From: JAVBTR01 sp031556065 | GTDB taxonomy: Bacteria; Bacillota; Clostridia; Christensenellales; Aristaeellaceae | Direction: 5' to 3' | Length of the DNA stretch: 64,000 nucleotides | NCBI GenBank assembly: GCA_031556065.1 | Contig: JAVBTR010000020.1 | Span: forward strand, 23,959 to 87,958 | Part shown: positions 36,844 to 45,100 of the stretch, in pieces | How the letters are laid out: each line of letters begins with the position of its first letter | How positions within the stretch are numbered: the stretch's first letter is position 1 | Made by a program: the position numbers and the translations under genes | The notes under the pieces: generated by a model | What the model was told of the DNA's origin: nothing | Seen by the model: the letters and a program-made list of their open reading frames with translations, nothing else | Database searches by the model: none

Positions 36844-36877
36844 ATGTTTCGCTCCAAATCATTGTAACGTTTAGTAA

Positions 36878-36906
36878 ACAATAACACGTTTCACGCAACA
36901 TGTCAA
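36878..36906 (-). promoter_or_regulatory. Promoter of the large glycoside operon
   Basis: Minus-strand TTGACA (36901-36906) and TATTGT (36878-36883) separated by exactly 17 bases. The sequence just downstream contains TAAACGTTAC (about 36863-36873), an AAACG core like that in the LacI gene leader, placed where a repressor would block initiation. The remainder of the divergent gap to 37201 holds only the opposite promoter. Confidence 0.72.
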
Positions 36907-37115
36907 TACATTCCTCAAAAAATGTTTGTCCATTTTTTACATGAAACAGCATCAATCGTTATACGAAAAAGCTTAATATATTAAAAAAGATGTTATCCTC
37001 TGCTGTGAAACGCCAATGCAAAGTGATCTGGACTGAAAAACACTCTGTCAGCATATGAAACAAATTAGCCCTTACTTCACCCTTCTTTTTGCCATAACCC
37101 AAATGTGCAAATAAA

Positions 37116-37124
37116 TGATATAAT
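37116..37124 (+). promoter_or_regulatory. Extended -10 promoter of the GHMP kinase gene
   Basis: TGA followed by TATAAT (TGnTATAAT) 78 bases before the kinase start. No good -35 hexamer is visible. Confidence 0.5.
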
Positions 37125-37201
37125 CGTGCAAATACAATCCGAACGAATCAAACTATACTTGTCTTAAGATTCAACAAATTGGATATGTGAGGTAACGCTA
37201 T

Positions 37202-38311
37202 ATGCTACAAGTTTCTACCCCCAGCAGAATCTGTTTATTCGGAGAACATCAGGACTATCTTGGGCTTGACGTTATCGCGCTGGCGATCGACCTGCGGTTT
37301 TCCGCGGCCATCACTCCCCGCCACGATCAACAGATCATCATTCGCATTCGCGATGTGCAAATCGATTCACTCAATGCTGAAAATACCGATGAGCGCTATC
37401 AAACCTACGTAATCGATCTGAACAAGCCAGTCATATATGAAAACAACCGCGATTATCTCAAAAGCGCCGTCCATGTCTTGATCAAACATGGCTACCCCAT
37501 TTCCGGCGCAGACATCCGCATGGATTCCACAATTCCAATCGGCAAGGGTATGTGTTCCTCCAGTACGATGATTGTGGCACTTATCAAAGCCCTGCTGGAA
37601 AGCGCCGGCCACCCTGACAAGGACGATCCCGCACGCATCGCCTACCTTGGCTACGAAGCAGAGGTGCTGGAGTTCAATGAACCCGGTGGCATGATGGATC
37701 ATTGCACCTCCGCCCTGGGCGGCCTGGTGCACTTAAGCTTTGCCTCCGCCATGGAATACAACAAAATCGACGCACAGCTCCCTGGATGCTTTATTCTATT
37801 CGACTCTCTCCAGCAAAAGGACACCACCCGCATCCTAGGCCAAAGCAAAACCCCGCAGATCGAAGCGCTGCAAACGCTCGAGACTGACGGCATCACCTCA
37901 GTGCGCGATTTTATTTCAGATCCCGATAAAACAGCCTTACTGCACAAGCTTGATCCCTTCCACGCGCAAAAGCTGCGTGCCGCCATCGAGAACCACCGCC
38001 TTTTTCTAAAAGCCCTTGGCGGCCTACGCAGCGGCATTCCCCCCGAAACCCTTGGCGCCCTTCTTTCCTCACACCACGCCGTTTTGCGCGATGGTCTGAG
38101 CATTTCCACCCCCCGTATTGACGCCATCCTCGATACCGCCATACAGAATGGCGCATGGGGAGGGAAAATCAACGGTTCTGGCGGCGGCGGATGCTGCTTT
38201 GCCTATGCCCCGGTAGATAAGGCTGAACCAATCATCCAAGGGGTTGCTAAAATGGGTTACCCTGCACGTCTATTGCACCAAGACACAGGTGTCCGTGTGG
38301 ATACACGCTAA
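37202..38311 (+). CDS. GHMP kinase, galactokinase-like
   Basis: Sugar kinase of 369 residues. The N terminus PSRICLFGEHQDYLGL is the galactokinase-type substrate motif, the ATP loop is PIGKGMCSSSTMIV, and the C-terminal motif is GGKINGSGGGGCCF. EFNEPGGMMDHCTSALGG carries the conserved catalytic Asp region. Galactose is plausible, but galacturonate, arabinose or a heptose cannot be excluded. It is divergent from the glycoside operon and would phosphorylate a monosaccharide it releases. A hairpin terminator follows. Confidence 0.8.
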   Translation: MLQVSTPSRICLFGEHQDYLGLDVIALAIDLRFSAAITPRHDQQIIIRIRDVQIDSLNAENTDERYQTYVIDLNKPVIYENNRDYLKSAVHVLIKHGYPISGADIRMDSTIPIGKGMCSSSTMIVALIKALLESAGHPDKDDPARIAYLGYEAEVLEFNEPGGMMDHCTSALGGLVHLSFASAMEYNKIDAQLPGCFILFDSLQQKDTTRILGQSKTPQIEALQTLETDGITSVRDFISDPDKTALLHKLDPFHAQKLRAAIENHRLFLKALGGLRSGIPPETLGALLSSHHAVLRDGLSISTPRIDAILDTAIQNGAWGGKINGSGGGGCCFAYAPVDKAEPIIQGVAKMGYPARLLHQDTGVRVDTR

Positions 38312-38376
38312 AAAGGCGACCCTCCCCGTGCTTTCATCCAAAGAAAGCCTACTATAATAGTGGCAATATGAAAAGC

Positions 38377-38421
38377 GAGAGAGCCCATTTTCTTCTTTTT
38401 TTAAAGAAAATGGACTCTCTC
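38377..38421. terminator. Bidirectional terminator between convergent genes
   Basis: GAGAGAGCCCATTTTCTT and AAGAAAATGGACTCTCTC form a long stem with two internal mismatches and a T-rich loop between the GHMP kinase and the convergent binding-protein gene. Confidence 0.7.
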
Positions 38422-38429
38422 AAACTATT

Positions 38430-39428
38430 CTATTCCCCTATGGTATTGCCATAGAATTGCAAATCTACCAGGGTTTCATAGCTGTATTCCCCTTCATAGA
38501 TGCCAGTTTTAACCAACACATCCATATCCAGGTTCACAGCGTCTTCAGAGATAAATCCGTCGGGGCTCCAAAGGTGGTCTTCATAGGCACGGTCCAAGGC
38601 AGCCTTCTTGCCTTCCGGGGTCATGGTAGCAAATTCGATATCGATGACCCGTTCGGCCATTTCACGGTCTGCTTGAACCGCTTTCAAGGCCTTAACCATG
38701 GCGTTTACGAATTTCTGGCAGGTTTCCGGGTCATTTGCGATAGTGGATCGTTTTACGCCAATGCAAGAGTAAGAGAAATCGCCCCAATCGGGGAACTTAA
38801 AGAAGGGTTCTTCCCAGATGCCTTCGGTTACGCCCTGGGATACCTGGGGTTCTCCGCCATTGCCGATATCACCCATGCCTTGCTGAATCATGGCATTTAC
38901 AGTGGAAGCGTCGGCATTTTCGATAAGGGTTACGTCTTTGTCGGGGTCTAAGCCCAAGGAGATCAAAAGATAACGAGTAACCAGGTTGGGTGAGCCGCCA
39001 TAGCGACCCGCTACGATGGTTTTGCCTTCCAAGAAGGCTTTCATGTCTTCATCGCTTTGGCTCGCGGGGGCGGTCCCTTTCTTGGCGAACAGATACACAT
39101 TGGCCCGGTTTACGCAGTTGACGATGCCCAGGATCGGGTCTTTGCTTTCACGGCTGCCAAGAGCCATGGAATCGATGCCGCCGATAACCGCGAAGGCATC
39201 CCCTGAAACAACCGCTGTAATATGCGCGCCGCCGGTTGCCTGCACCACTTCAACTTCCAGGCCTTCTTCAGCAAAATACCCTTCGTGGATGGCCGCGTAT
39301 AAGGGTAAGTAGCCCGTCATGTGCACCGGCTCCGCCACCACCAGTTTTTTAAGTTCCCCTGCGTATGCTGTAGTCACGCCAAGTATAAGTGCCAATGAAA
39401 TAAGTACCGCCATTCCTTTTTTGAGCAT
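38430..39428 (-). CDS. SsuA/TauA/NMT1-like solute-binding protein
   Basis: Secreted receptor of 332 residues with signal peptide KGMAVLISLALILGVTTAYAG. The mature protein has the NMT1/SsuA pattern: VHMTGYLPLYAAIHEGYFAEEGLEVEV (read in parts), ATGGAHITAVVSGDAFAVIG and GRYGGSPNLVTRYLL. Family members bind aliphatic sulfonates, taurine, nitrate or thiamine precursors; the sequence does not tell which. It is the last of three co-directional importer genes (ATPase, permease, receptor). No sulfonatase or thiamine gene is nearby. Confidence 0.85.
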   Translation of the reverse strand: MLKKGMAVLISLALILGVTTAYAGELKKLVVAEPVHMTGYLPLYAAIHEGYFAEEGLEVEVVQATGGAHITAVVSGDAFAVIGGIDSMALGSRESKDPILGIVNCVNRANVYLFAKKGTAPASQSDEDMKAFLEGKTIVAGRYGGSPNLVTRYLLISLGLDPDKDVTLIENADASTVNAMIQQGMGDIGNGGEPQVSQGVTEGIWEEPFFKFPDWGDFSYSCIGVKRSTIANDPETCQKFVNAMVKALKAVQADREMAERVIDIEFATMTPEGKKAALDRAYEDHLWSPDGFISEDAVNLDMDVLVKTGIYEGEYSYETLVDLQFYGNTIGE

Positions 39429-39446
39429 TAAATAGTTCCTCCTTAT

Positions 39447-40262
39447 TTATTCATGAACAACGATTGCCAAATGTTTTGACAACCATTTTTCAAGTAAGAT
39501 GACGCCACCGTACATTACGATGGAAAGAATAGATAGTATCACCACGCCCACCCAGACAAGCTTGATATCGAAAGTCGTGCCCGCGTAGATAATCATACGC
39601 CCGATACCGTGAGAAGATGCTATGAATTCACCTACAATGGCACCGGCCAGGGCCAAAGCAATGTTCACCCGAAGAGAAGATATGATCCACGGGAAGGACC
39701 AGGGAATCGCCACCTTCATAAATACCTGAAACTTGCTTGCCCCAAGGGAATACATAAGGGTTTCCATTTCCGAATCCACCGATTTAATGCCGCCGTAGGC
39801 AGACAGGGCAGAGGTAATAACCGTCATGGAAAAGGCCAAGATCACCTTAGAAGAAAATCCGATACCGAAGAGAATAACCAATACCGGTGCCAAAGCCAGC
39901 TTCGGCAGGGCATTTAAAATAACCAAATACGGTTCGCTTACCGCAGCATAGGTTTTACTCCACCAAAAAGACAGCCCCAGTGCGGAACCGATCACTGTGC
40001 CCAGAATAAAACCAAATAAGGTCGCGCCGGATGTATACCAGATATCATAAAGCAGGTTGCCCTTAATGGCCTTTTGGTAGGCCGTCACCACAATTTCACT
40101 AGGACGGCTCCAATAAAAGGGATCGATCACCCCTAAGCGGCTCAGGCCTTCCCACAAAACAAATAACGCTACCGCGATGAACGCGCGCCAAATGGTTACC
40201 CGGGTTTTGCGCTGCCGTTTCATGCGTTCCTCATCCCACAACGGGCGGATTTTCTCACTCAT
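39447..40262 (-). CDS. SsuC/TauC-like ABC permease
   Basis: Inner-membrane subunit of 271 residues with about six helices; the ATPase-docking segment is YSLGASKFQVFMKVAIPWSF. Its start overlaps the ATPase gene by eight bases. It pairs with the ATPase and receptor on either side. Confidence 0.88.
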   Translation of the reverse strand: MSEKIRPLWDEERMKRQRKTRVTIWRAFIAVALFVLWEGLSRLGVIDPFYWSRPSEIVVTAYQKAIKGNLLYDIWYTSGATLFGFILGTVIGSALGLSFWWSKTYAAVSEPYLVILNALPKLALAPVLVILFGIGFSSKVILAFSMTVITSALSAYGGIKSVDSEMETLMYSLGASKFQVFMKVAIPWSFPWIISSLRVNIALALAGAIVGEFIASSHGIGRMIIYAGTTFDIKLVWVGVVILSILSIVMYGGVILLEKWLSKHLAIVVHE

Positions 40263-41031
40263 GGTTTTCTTCCTCCTTCCAAAGAAGCTTTAAAAGGGTT
40301 TGCTTCAGCTTCAAGAAATTAGGCTCCGCCATAGTGGCTTTATCCCGAGGCCGGGGCAGGTCCACATCCAGCCTTGTTTTAATAGAACCGGGACGCTCGG
40401 TGAACACAAAAATCTCGTCGGATAGATAGATGGCCTCGTCGATATCGTGGGTAACAAACAAAATAGTCTTATCAAAATCCTGCCAGATTTGCAAAAGCCA
40501 ATCTTGCATACTCAGACGGGTTTGGGCGTCCAGGGCCCCGAAGGGTTCATCCAGCAAAATAATATCCCTGTCATATAAAAGAGTGCGCAAGAGTGCCGCA
40601 CGCTGCCGCATGCCGCCGGACAGCTCGTGAGGATAATGATCCTCGAAACCTTTCAGACCATATTTTTCAATCAGCGGCATGGCCATTTCAACCGCCTGCT
40701 TTTTAGACGTTTTCTTAATTTCCAATCCTAAAATAATGTTATCCAGAATGGTGCGCCAGGGCAAGAGCATATCCTTTTGCAGCATATAGCCTACAAACCC
40801 GGCTTTGCCAATAATATCGGCGCCTTCCGATGTAACCGTGCCTTCCGTAGGCCGTTGCAGCCCCGCGATAATATTAAACAGAGTAGATTTGCCACAGCCC
40901 GAAGGGCCAATAATACTGGCAAAACGCCCCTTTTCAACAGTCAAATCCGTTGCCTCAAGGGCAACGGTTTGGGCGCCATCCTTGGTGTAGACCTTGGTGA
41001 GGGATTTTATCTCAAGCTTAGAGCCAGTCAC
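40255..41031 (-). CDS. SsuB/TauB-like ABC ATPase
   Basis: Nucleotide-binding subunit of 258 residues with Walker A GPSGCGKST, signature LSGGMRQRAALLRTL, Walker B IILLDEPFGALD and switch His in LFVTHDIDEA. Its start is GTG at 41031, with AAGGA further upstream than usual. It is the first gene of the operon; the divergent aquaporin promoter lies in the 129-base gap. It belongs to the nitrate/sulfonate class, so it is not the missing ATPase of the three sugar importers. Confidence 0.92.
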   Translation of the reverse strand: MTGSKLEIKSLTKVYTKDGAQTVALEATDLTVEKGRFASIIGPSGCGKSTLFNIIAGLQRPTEGTVTSEGADIIGKAGFVGYMLQKDMLLPWRTILDNIILGLEIKKTSKKQAVEMAMPLIEKYGLKGFEDHYPHELSGGMRQRAALLRTLLYDRDIILLDEPFGALDAQTRLSMQDWLLQIWQDFDKTILFVTHDIDEAIYLSDEIFVFTERPGSIKTRLDVDLPRPRDKATMAEPNFLKLKQTLLKLLWKEEENHE

Positions 41032-41091
41032 ACAAATTTCATCCTTTCCTTGGTTATGCTACTTTAATATGACAGGCAACCCATTTAGTGC

Positions 41092-41120
41092 TTGTCATAA
41101 CCGGAAAACTTTGTTAAAAT
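41092..41120 (+). promoter_or_regulatory. Promoter of the aquaporin gene
   Basis: TTGTCA (41092-41097) and TAAAAT (41115-41120) with a 17-base spacer, 40 bases before the start codon. Confidence 0.65.
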
Positions 41121-41160
41121 AACAACGGTTTCGTTTAAAAAATTGTATGGAGGAATACAA

Positions 41161-41829
41161 ATGAAAAAGTATGTTGCTGAATTCATCGGTACCATGGTTC
41201 TGGTCCTGTTTGGCTGCGGCGTAGCGGTGGTCACCGGCGGCGCGGCTGGGGTAGCAGGCGTTGTAGGCATCTCCTTGGCTTTCGGTCTCGCCATCGTAGC
41301 CATGGCTTATTCCATCGGCCCGGTGTCCGGCTGCCACGTGAATCCCGCTGTTTCCATCGGCTTATGGCTTTGCAAAAAGCTTAATACCAAAGACCTGATC
41401 GGCTATGTGATTGCCCAGTTCGTTGGCGCTATTGCCGGTGCAGGCATCCTTTACTTGATTGTGACCCATTCCAATCTTGCTTTGGCTATGGGGACCAATG
41501 GTTACGGCACCCTTTCCGCTACCGGCATCAGCATGATCACCGCACTGATCGTCGAAATCATGCTCACCGCCGTATTCGTGTATGTGATCTTGGTTGTTAC
41601 TTCCAAAGAATCCACCGCCAACATCGCGGGCCTTGTAATCGGCCTTACCTTGGTTCTAATCCACCTGCTGGGCATTATGCTCACCGGTACCTCTGTAAAC
41701 CCCGCCCGCTCCTTCGGCCCTGCTCTGTTCATGGGCGGCGAAGCACTGAGCCAGGTTTGGGTGTTTATCGTTGGACCTATCGTTGGCGCCGGGATCTCTG
41801 CTTATACCTATAAGTATCTGAACAGCTAA
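41161..41829 (+). CDS. Aquaporin (MIP family)
   Basis: Water channel of 222 residues with six helices and the two pore-forming NPA boxes, CHVNPAVS and SVNPARS. Ser after the second box, instead of the Asp of glycerol facilitators, and the short length point to an aquaporin rather than GlpF. The start was set at 41161 because GGAGG lies eight bases before it. It stands alone; the next plus-strand gene is far away. Confidence 0.92.
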   Translation: MKKYVAEFIGTMVLVLFGCGVAVVTGGAAGVAGVVGISLAFGLAIVAMAYSIGPVSGCHVNPAVSIGLWLCKKLNTKDLIGYVIAQFVGAIAGAGILYLIVTHSNLALAMGTNGYGTLSATGISMITALIVEIMLTAVFVYVILVVTSKESTANIAGLVIGLTLVLIHLLGIMLTGTSVNPARSFGPALFMGGEALSQVWVFIVGPIVGAGISAYTYKYLNS

Positions 41830-41840
41830 TTCATGGCATT

Positions 41841-41875
41841 AAAAAAGACCGTGCCTCCAAATTGGAGACACGGTC
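41841..41875 (-). terminator. Terminator of the frr-polC operon
   Basis: On the minus strand GACCGTG, TCTCC ... GGAG, CACGGTC form a 29-base hairpin followed by TTTTTTAATG. It lies beyond the hairpin array, so the array is transcribed as the 3' untranslated part of the polC message unless it is a separate unit. Confidence 0.7.
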
Positions 41876-41878
41876 AGC

Positions 41879-42114
41879 GCGTCGACAAAGTCGACGCTTT
41901 CGTGCGACACAGGTGTCGCACGAGGGATTTCCCTCACTGCACTGTAAAATCTTCGATTTTACGGTCGTTTGTTCGGGCAAGTTAGGAATTTCTACGAAAT
42001 TCCACCGAAAATCGCCGCGCATGTCGCCGATTTCGGAATGAAAATCGGAGGATCGCGGTCCTCCGATACCTCCTAGGGTTTGTTGATGGTCTGATAAGGG
42101 ATGAAATCCCTTAT
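41879..42114. repeat. Array of consecutive short hairpins
   Basis: At least seven stem-loops of different sequence follow one another: 41879-41897 (GCGTCGAC stem), 41901-41922 (CGTGCGACAC), 41922-41935 (GAGGG), 41941-41965 (ACTGTAAAATC, one G-U), 41985-42003 (GGAATTTC), 42005-42036 (CCGAAA), 42044-42067 (ATCGGAGGA) and 42094-42114 (ATAAGGGAT). Several stems are perfect with 2-6-base loops. 42027-42033 can pair either left or right. There is no protein signal in the short open frame that crosses it. It could be a structured RNA, a clustered palindromic repeat or a decayed element. Confidence 0.7.
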
Positions 42115-42143
42115 GTATCCCAACTCTTGCTGCCACAGCCCCT

Positions 42144-45100
42144 TTATAAAAAGGATACCTGGCTGGTTTCGCTTAAGCCATTAAGACAGCCCTGGGCCCG
42201 CAACAGTTCGACCACTGCGGAGGAGGCCTTGCCTCTCTTTTTTAAGTCTTCCACGGAAAGGAAAGGCAATTCCCTTTCCCGTACGATGCTCTCTGCTGCC
42301 GCTTCGCCTAACCCACCTAAGGAGGTGAAGGGCACCCGCAGGTTTCCATCTTCGATCAAGAAACGTTTTACATCTGATTTGTACAGGTCTGCCGGCAGAA
42401 AGTTGATTCCCCGCATTTGCATTTCCAGTACCAATTCCCAAGCGACAATTTCCTGCTTGTCTTTGGCGGTAAGCTTTTGCTCCTGCTGCTTAAAATCGTT
42501 CAGCACACCCTTGATGACATCTGGCTTCAGTAGCATTCGGGTGGCATCGAACCCATCCCCGCGGACGGTGAAATAGGCAGCGTAATAGGCAGCGGGGTGA
42601 TACACCTTGAACCAGGCCACGCGCAGTGCCATGGTTACGTAGGCCACGGCATGGCCTTTGGGGAACATGTACTTAATCTTTTTACAGCTGTCTACGAACC
42701 AAGCATCCACGCGCTGCTCTATCATGGCTTCTTCCATATCAGGCCTAAGCCCCTTGCCTTTACGGACGGATTCCATGGTATCGAAAGACATTTTCGGCGC
42801 TACACCTTTTAAAATGAGGTAGTTCATAATATCATCACGGGTGCAGATGCATTCTTTAAGGGGTGCTGTGCCGGAACGGATCAAGTCCTGAGCGTTGCCC
42901 AGCCATACGTCGGTGCCATGGCTTAACCCGGATATGCGGATCAATTCTTCCATGGTGGTGGGCTTGGTTTCATCCAGCATGCCACGGACGAACGCGGTGC
43001 CAAATTCTGGCACGCCCAGGGTGCCTGTGGTGCAATCGATGTCGCCCTGAGTCACGCCCAAGGCATCGGGCCCGGAGAAAAGAGACATGACCTTTTCATC
43101 ATCCAGGGGAATCTTCTTATAATCGATCCCTGTGAGGGATTCTAGTTCATGGATCATGGTAGGATCGTCGTGGCCCAGAATGTCCAGCTTGACCAAAATA
43201 TCGTGCATGGAGTTGAAATCGTAGTGGGTGGTGGTGATACCGCACTCTAAATCGTCTGCCGGGTGCTGGATGGCGGTAAATTGGTTGATATCGTACTCCT
43301 TGGGCAGAACCACCATGCCGCCGGGATGCTGGCCTGTGGTGCGCTTAACGCCCACGCAGCCCTGCACCAGGCGGTTTTTTTCTGCTTCTCCGGCTTGGAT
43401 ATGCCGCTCCTCCATGTACTTGGATACATAGCCGTATGCTGTCTTATCTGCCAGGGTGCCAATGGTACCCGCGCGGAAGACAAAGCCCTCCCCAAAGAGG
43501 GTTTCCACGTATTTATGGGCCTTGGGCTGGTAATCGCCGGAGAAGTTTAAATCGATATCCGGCACCTTGTCCCCCTTGAAGCCTAAGAACACTTCGAAAG
43601 GAATATCGAACCCATCTTTAATCAAGGGCCGGCCGCAGTCGGGACAAGCCTTGTCGGGCAAGTCCACCCCCACGGTATATTTTAGCTTATCCACATCGAA
43701 AAAGCCCTTGTGGCAGTGCTGGCAGCGGTAGTGGGGGGGGAGGGGATTCACTTCAGTAATGCCGCACATGGTAGCCACGAAGGAAGAGCCTACGGAACCA
43801 CGGGAACCGACCAGGTAGCCATTTTGCAGGGAGTTGGCTACTAGCTTTTGGGCGATGTTGTAGAGGGTGGCAAAGCCGTAGCCGATAATGGAACCCAGTT
43901 CCTTTTCCAGCCGTTTGATAACCAGCTCCGGCAGTTCTTCACCGTACCATTCGTGGGCACGGCCCCAGGACATGGATTCGATATTATCCTTGGCATCCTC
44001 CCAGAAGGGCTGGAAGGTTTCTTTGCCTTCTGGGTGCTTGGGGAACAGGCGGATGTCCGGGGATACCTTATCGGCAATCTTTCGGGGATTTGAGATTACC
44101 ACTTCATAGCATTTGTCCTTGCCCAAATAGCTGAATTCTTCCAGCATTTCATCAGTGGTTTTAAAATAGAGGGGGGCCTGGTTATCGCAATCGTCATAGC
44201 CCTGCCCTGCCTGCAAAATGGCCCGACAGATGGCGTCGTGCGGGTCTAAAAAGTGTACGTCGCCAGTGGCCACGGTGGGGATGCCCAAGGAATCCCCCAA
44301 GGCCACGATCTTTTTATTGATTTCGCGAAGGGCATCGTCGTTTTCTACACGGCCCTCGCGAACCAAGAACGCGTTATTTCCAATGGGCTGGATTTCCAAA
44401 TAATCGTAGAACCTGGCAATCTTGCGAAGCTTGTCTTCGCTTTCGCCGTTAAGCACGGCTCGGTAAAGCTCGCCTGCTTCACAGGCGGAGCCTACGATCA
44501 GCCCTTCCCGGTACTTTTGCAGTAAGGTACGGGGCATATTTGGCCTGCGCCTGAAATGCTCCATATGGGCCTTGGAAACAATGCGGTTCAGGTTTGTCAT
44601 GCCCTGCTGATCCTTGGCCAGCAGAATAATATGGTTGGTATCGCCAATGGCGCCGCCCTTGACTGCGCCGTTAATATCCCCCAAATTGGCAACCCCGTTT
44701 GCTTTAAGGGCTTCCAGCATTTTAATCAAGCACAGGGCCGTGGCGGATGCGTCGTTGACAGCCCGGTGAGCATCCTTTAAGCTGACCCCAAGAAAGCGGC
44801 AGACAGATTTCAGCTTGTGGCTCTTCAACTCCGGGTACATGCGGCGCGCCATGGAAAGGGTATCGATTACCGGGCAGACGTATGCCATGTTCAACCGCTT
44901 TAATTCATTTTTCAAAAAGCCGTAATCGAATTTGGCATTATGGGCGGCAATGGCGCAGCCATCTAAAAATGTGTAAAGCTGGCGAAGACCATCCTCTACC
45001 GGGGGCTGATCCCGCAGCATCATGTCCGTAATATTGGTGATTTCTACGATCTTTGGCTTCAGCGGCACACCGGGGTTGACCAGCATGCCGAAGGAATCGA

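Noticed and set aside
41161..41829. Glycerol facilitator (glpF)
   Set aside because: The residue after the second NPA-Arg is Ser, not Asp, and the protein is short; no glycerol genes are nearby.
41879..42114. CRISPR array
   Set aside because: The stems differ in sequence from one another, and there are no constant repeats or equal-length spacers.
41831..42136. Open frame of 101 codons on the minus strand across the hairpin array
   Set aside because: It consists of the back-to-back palindromes, has no ribosome-binding site and no protein-like composition; the open frame is a by-product.
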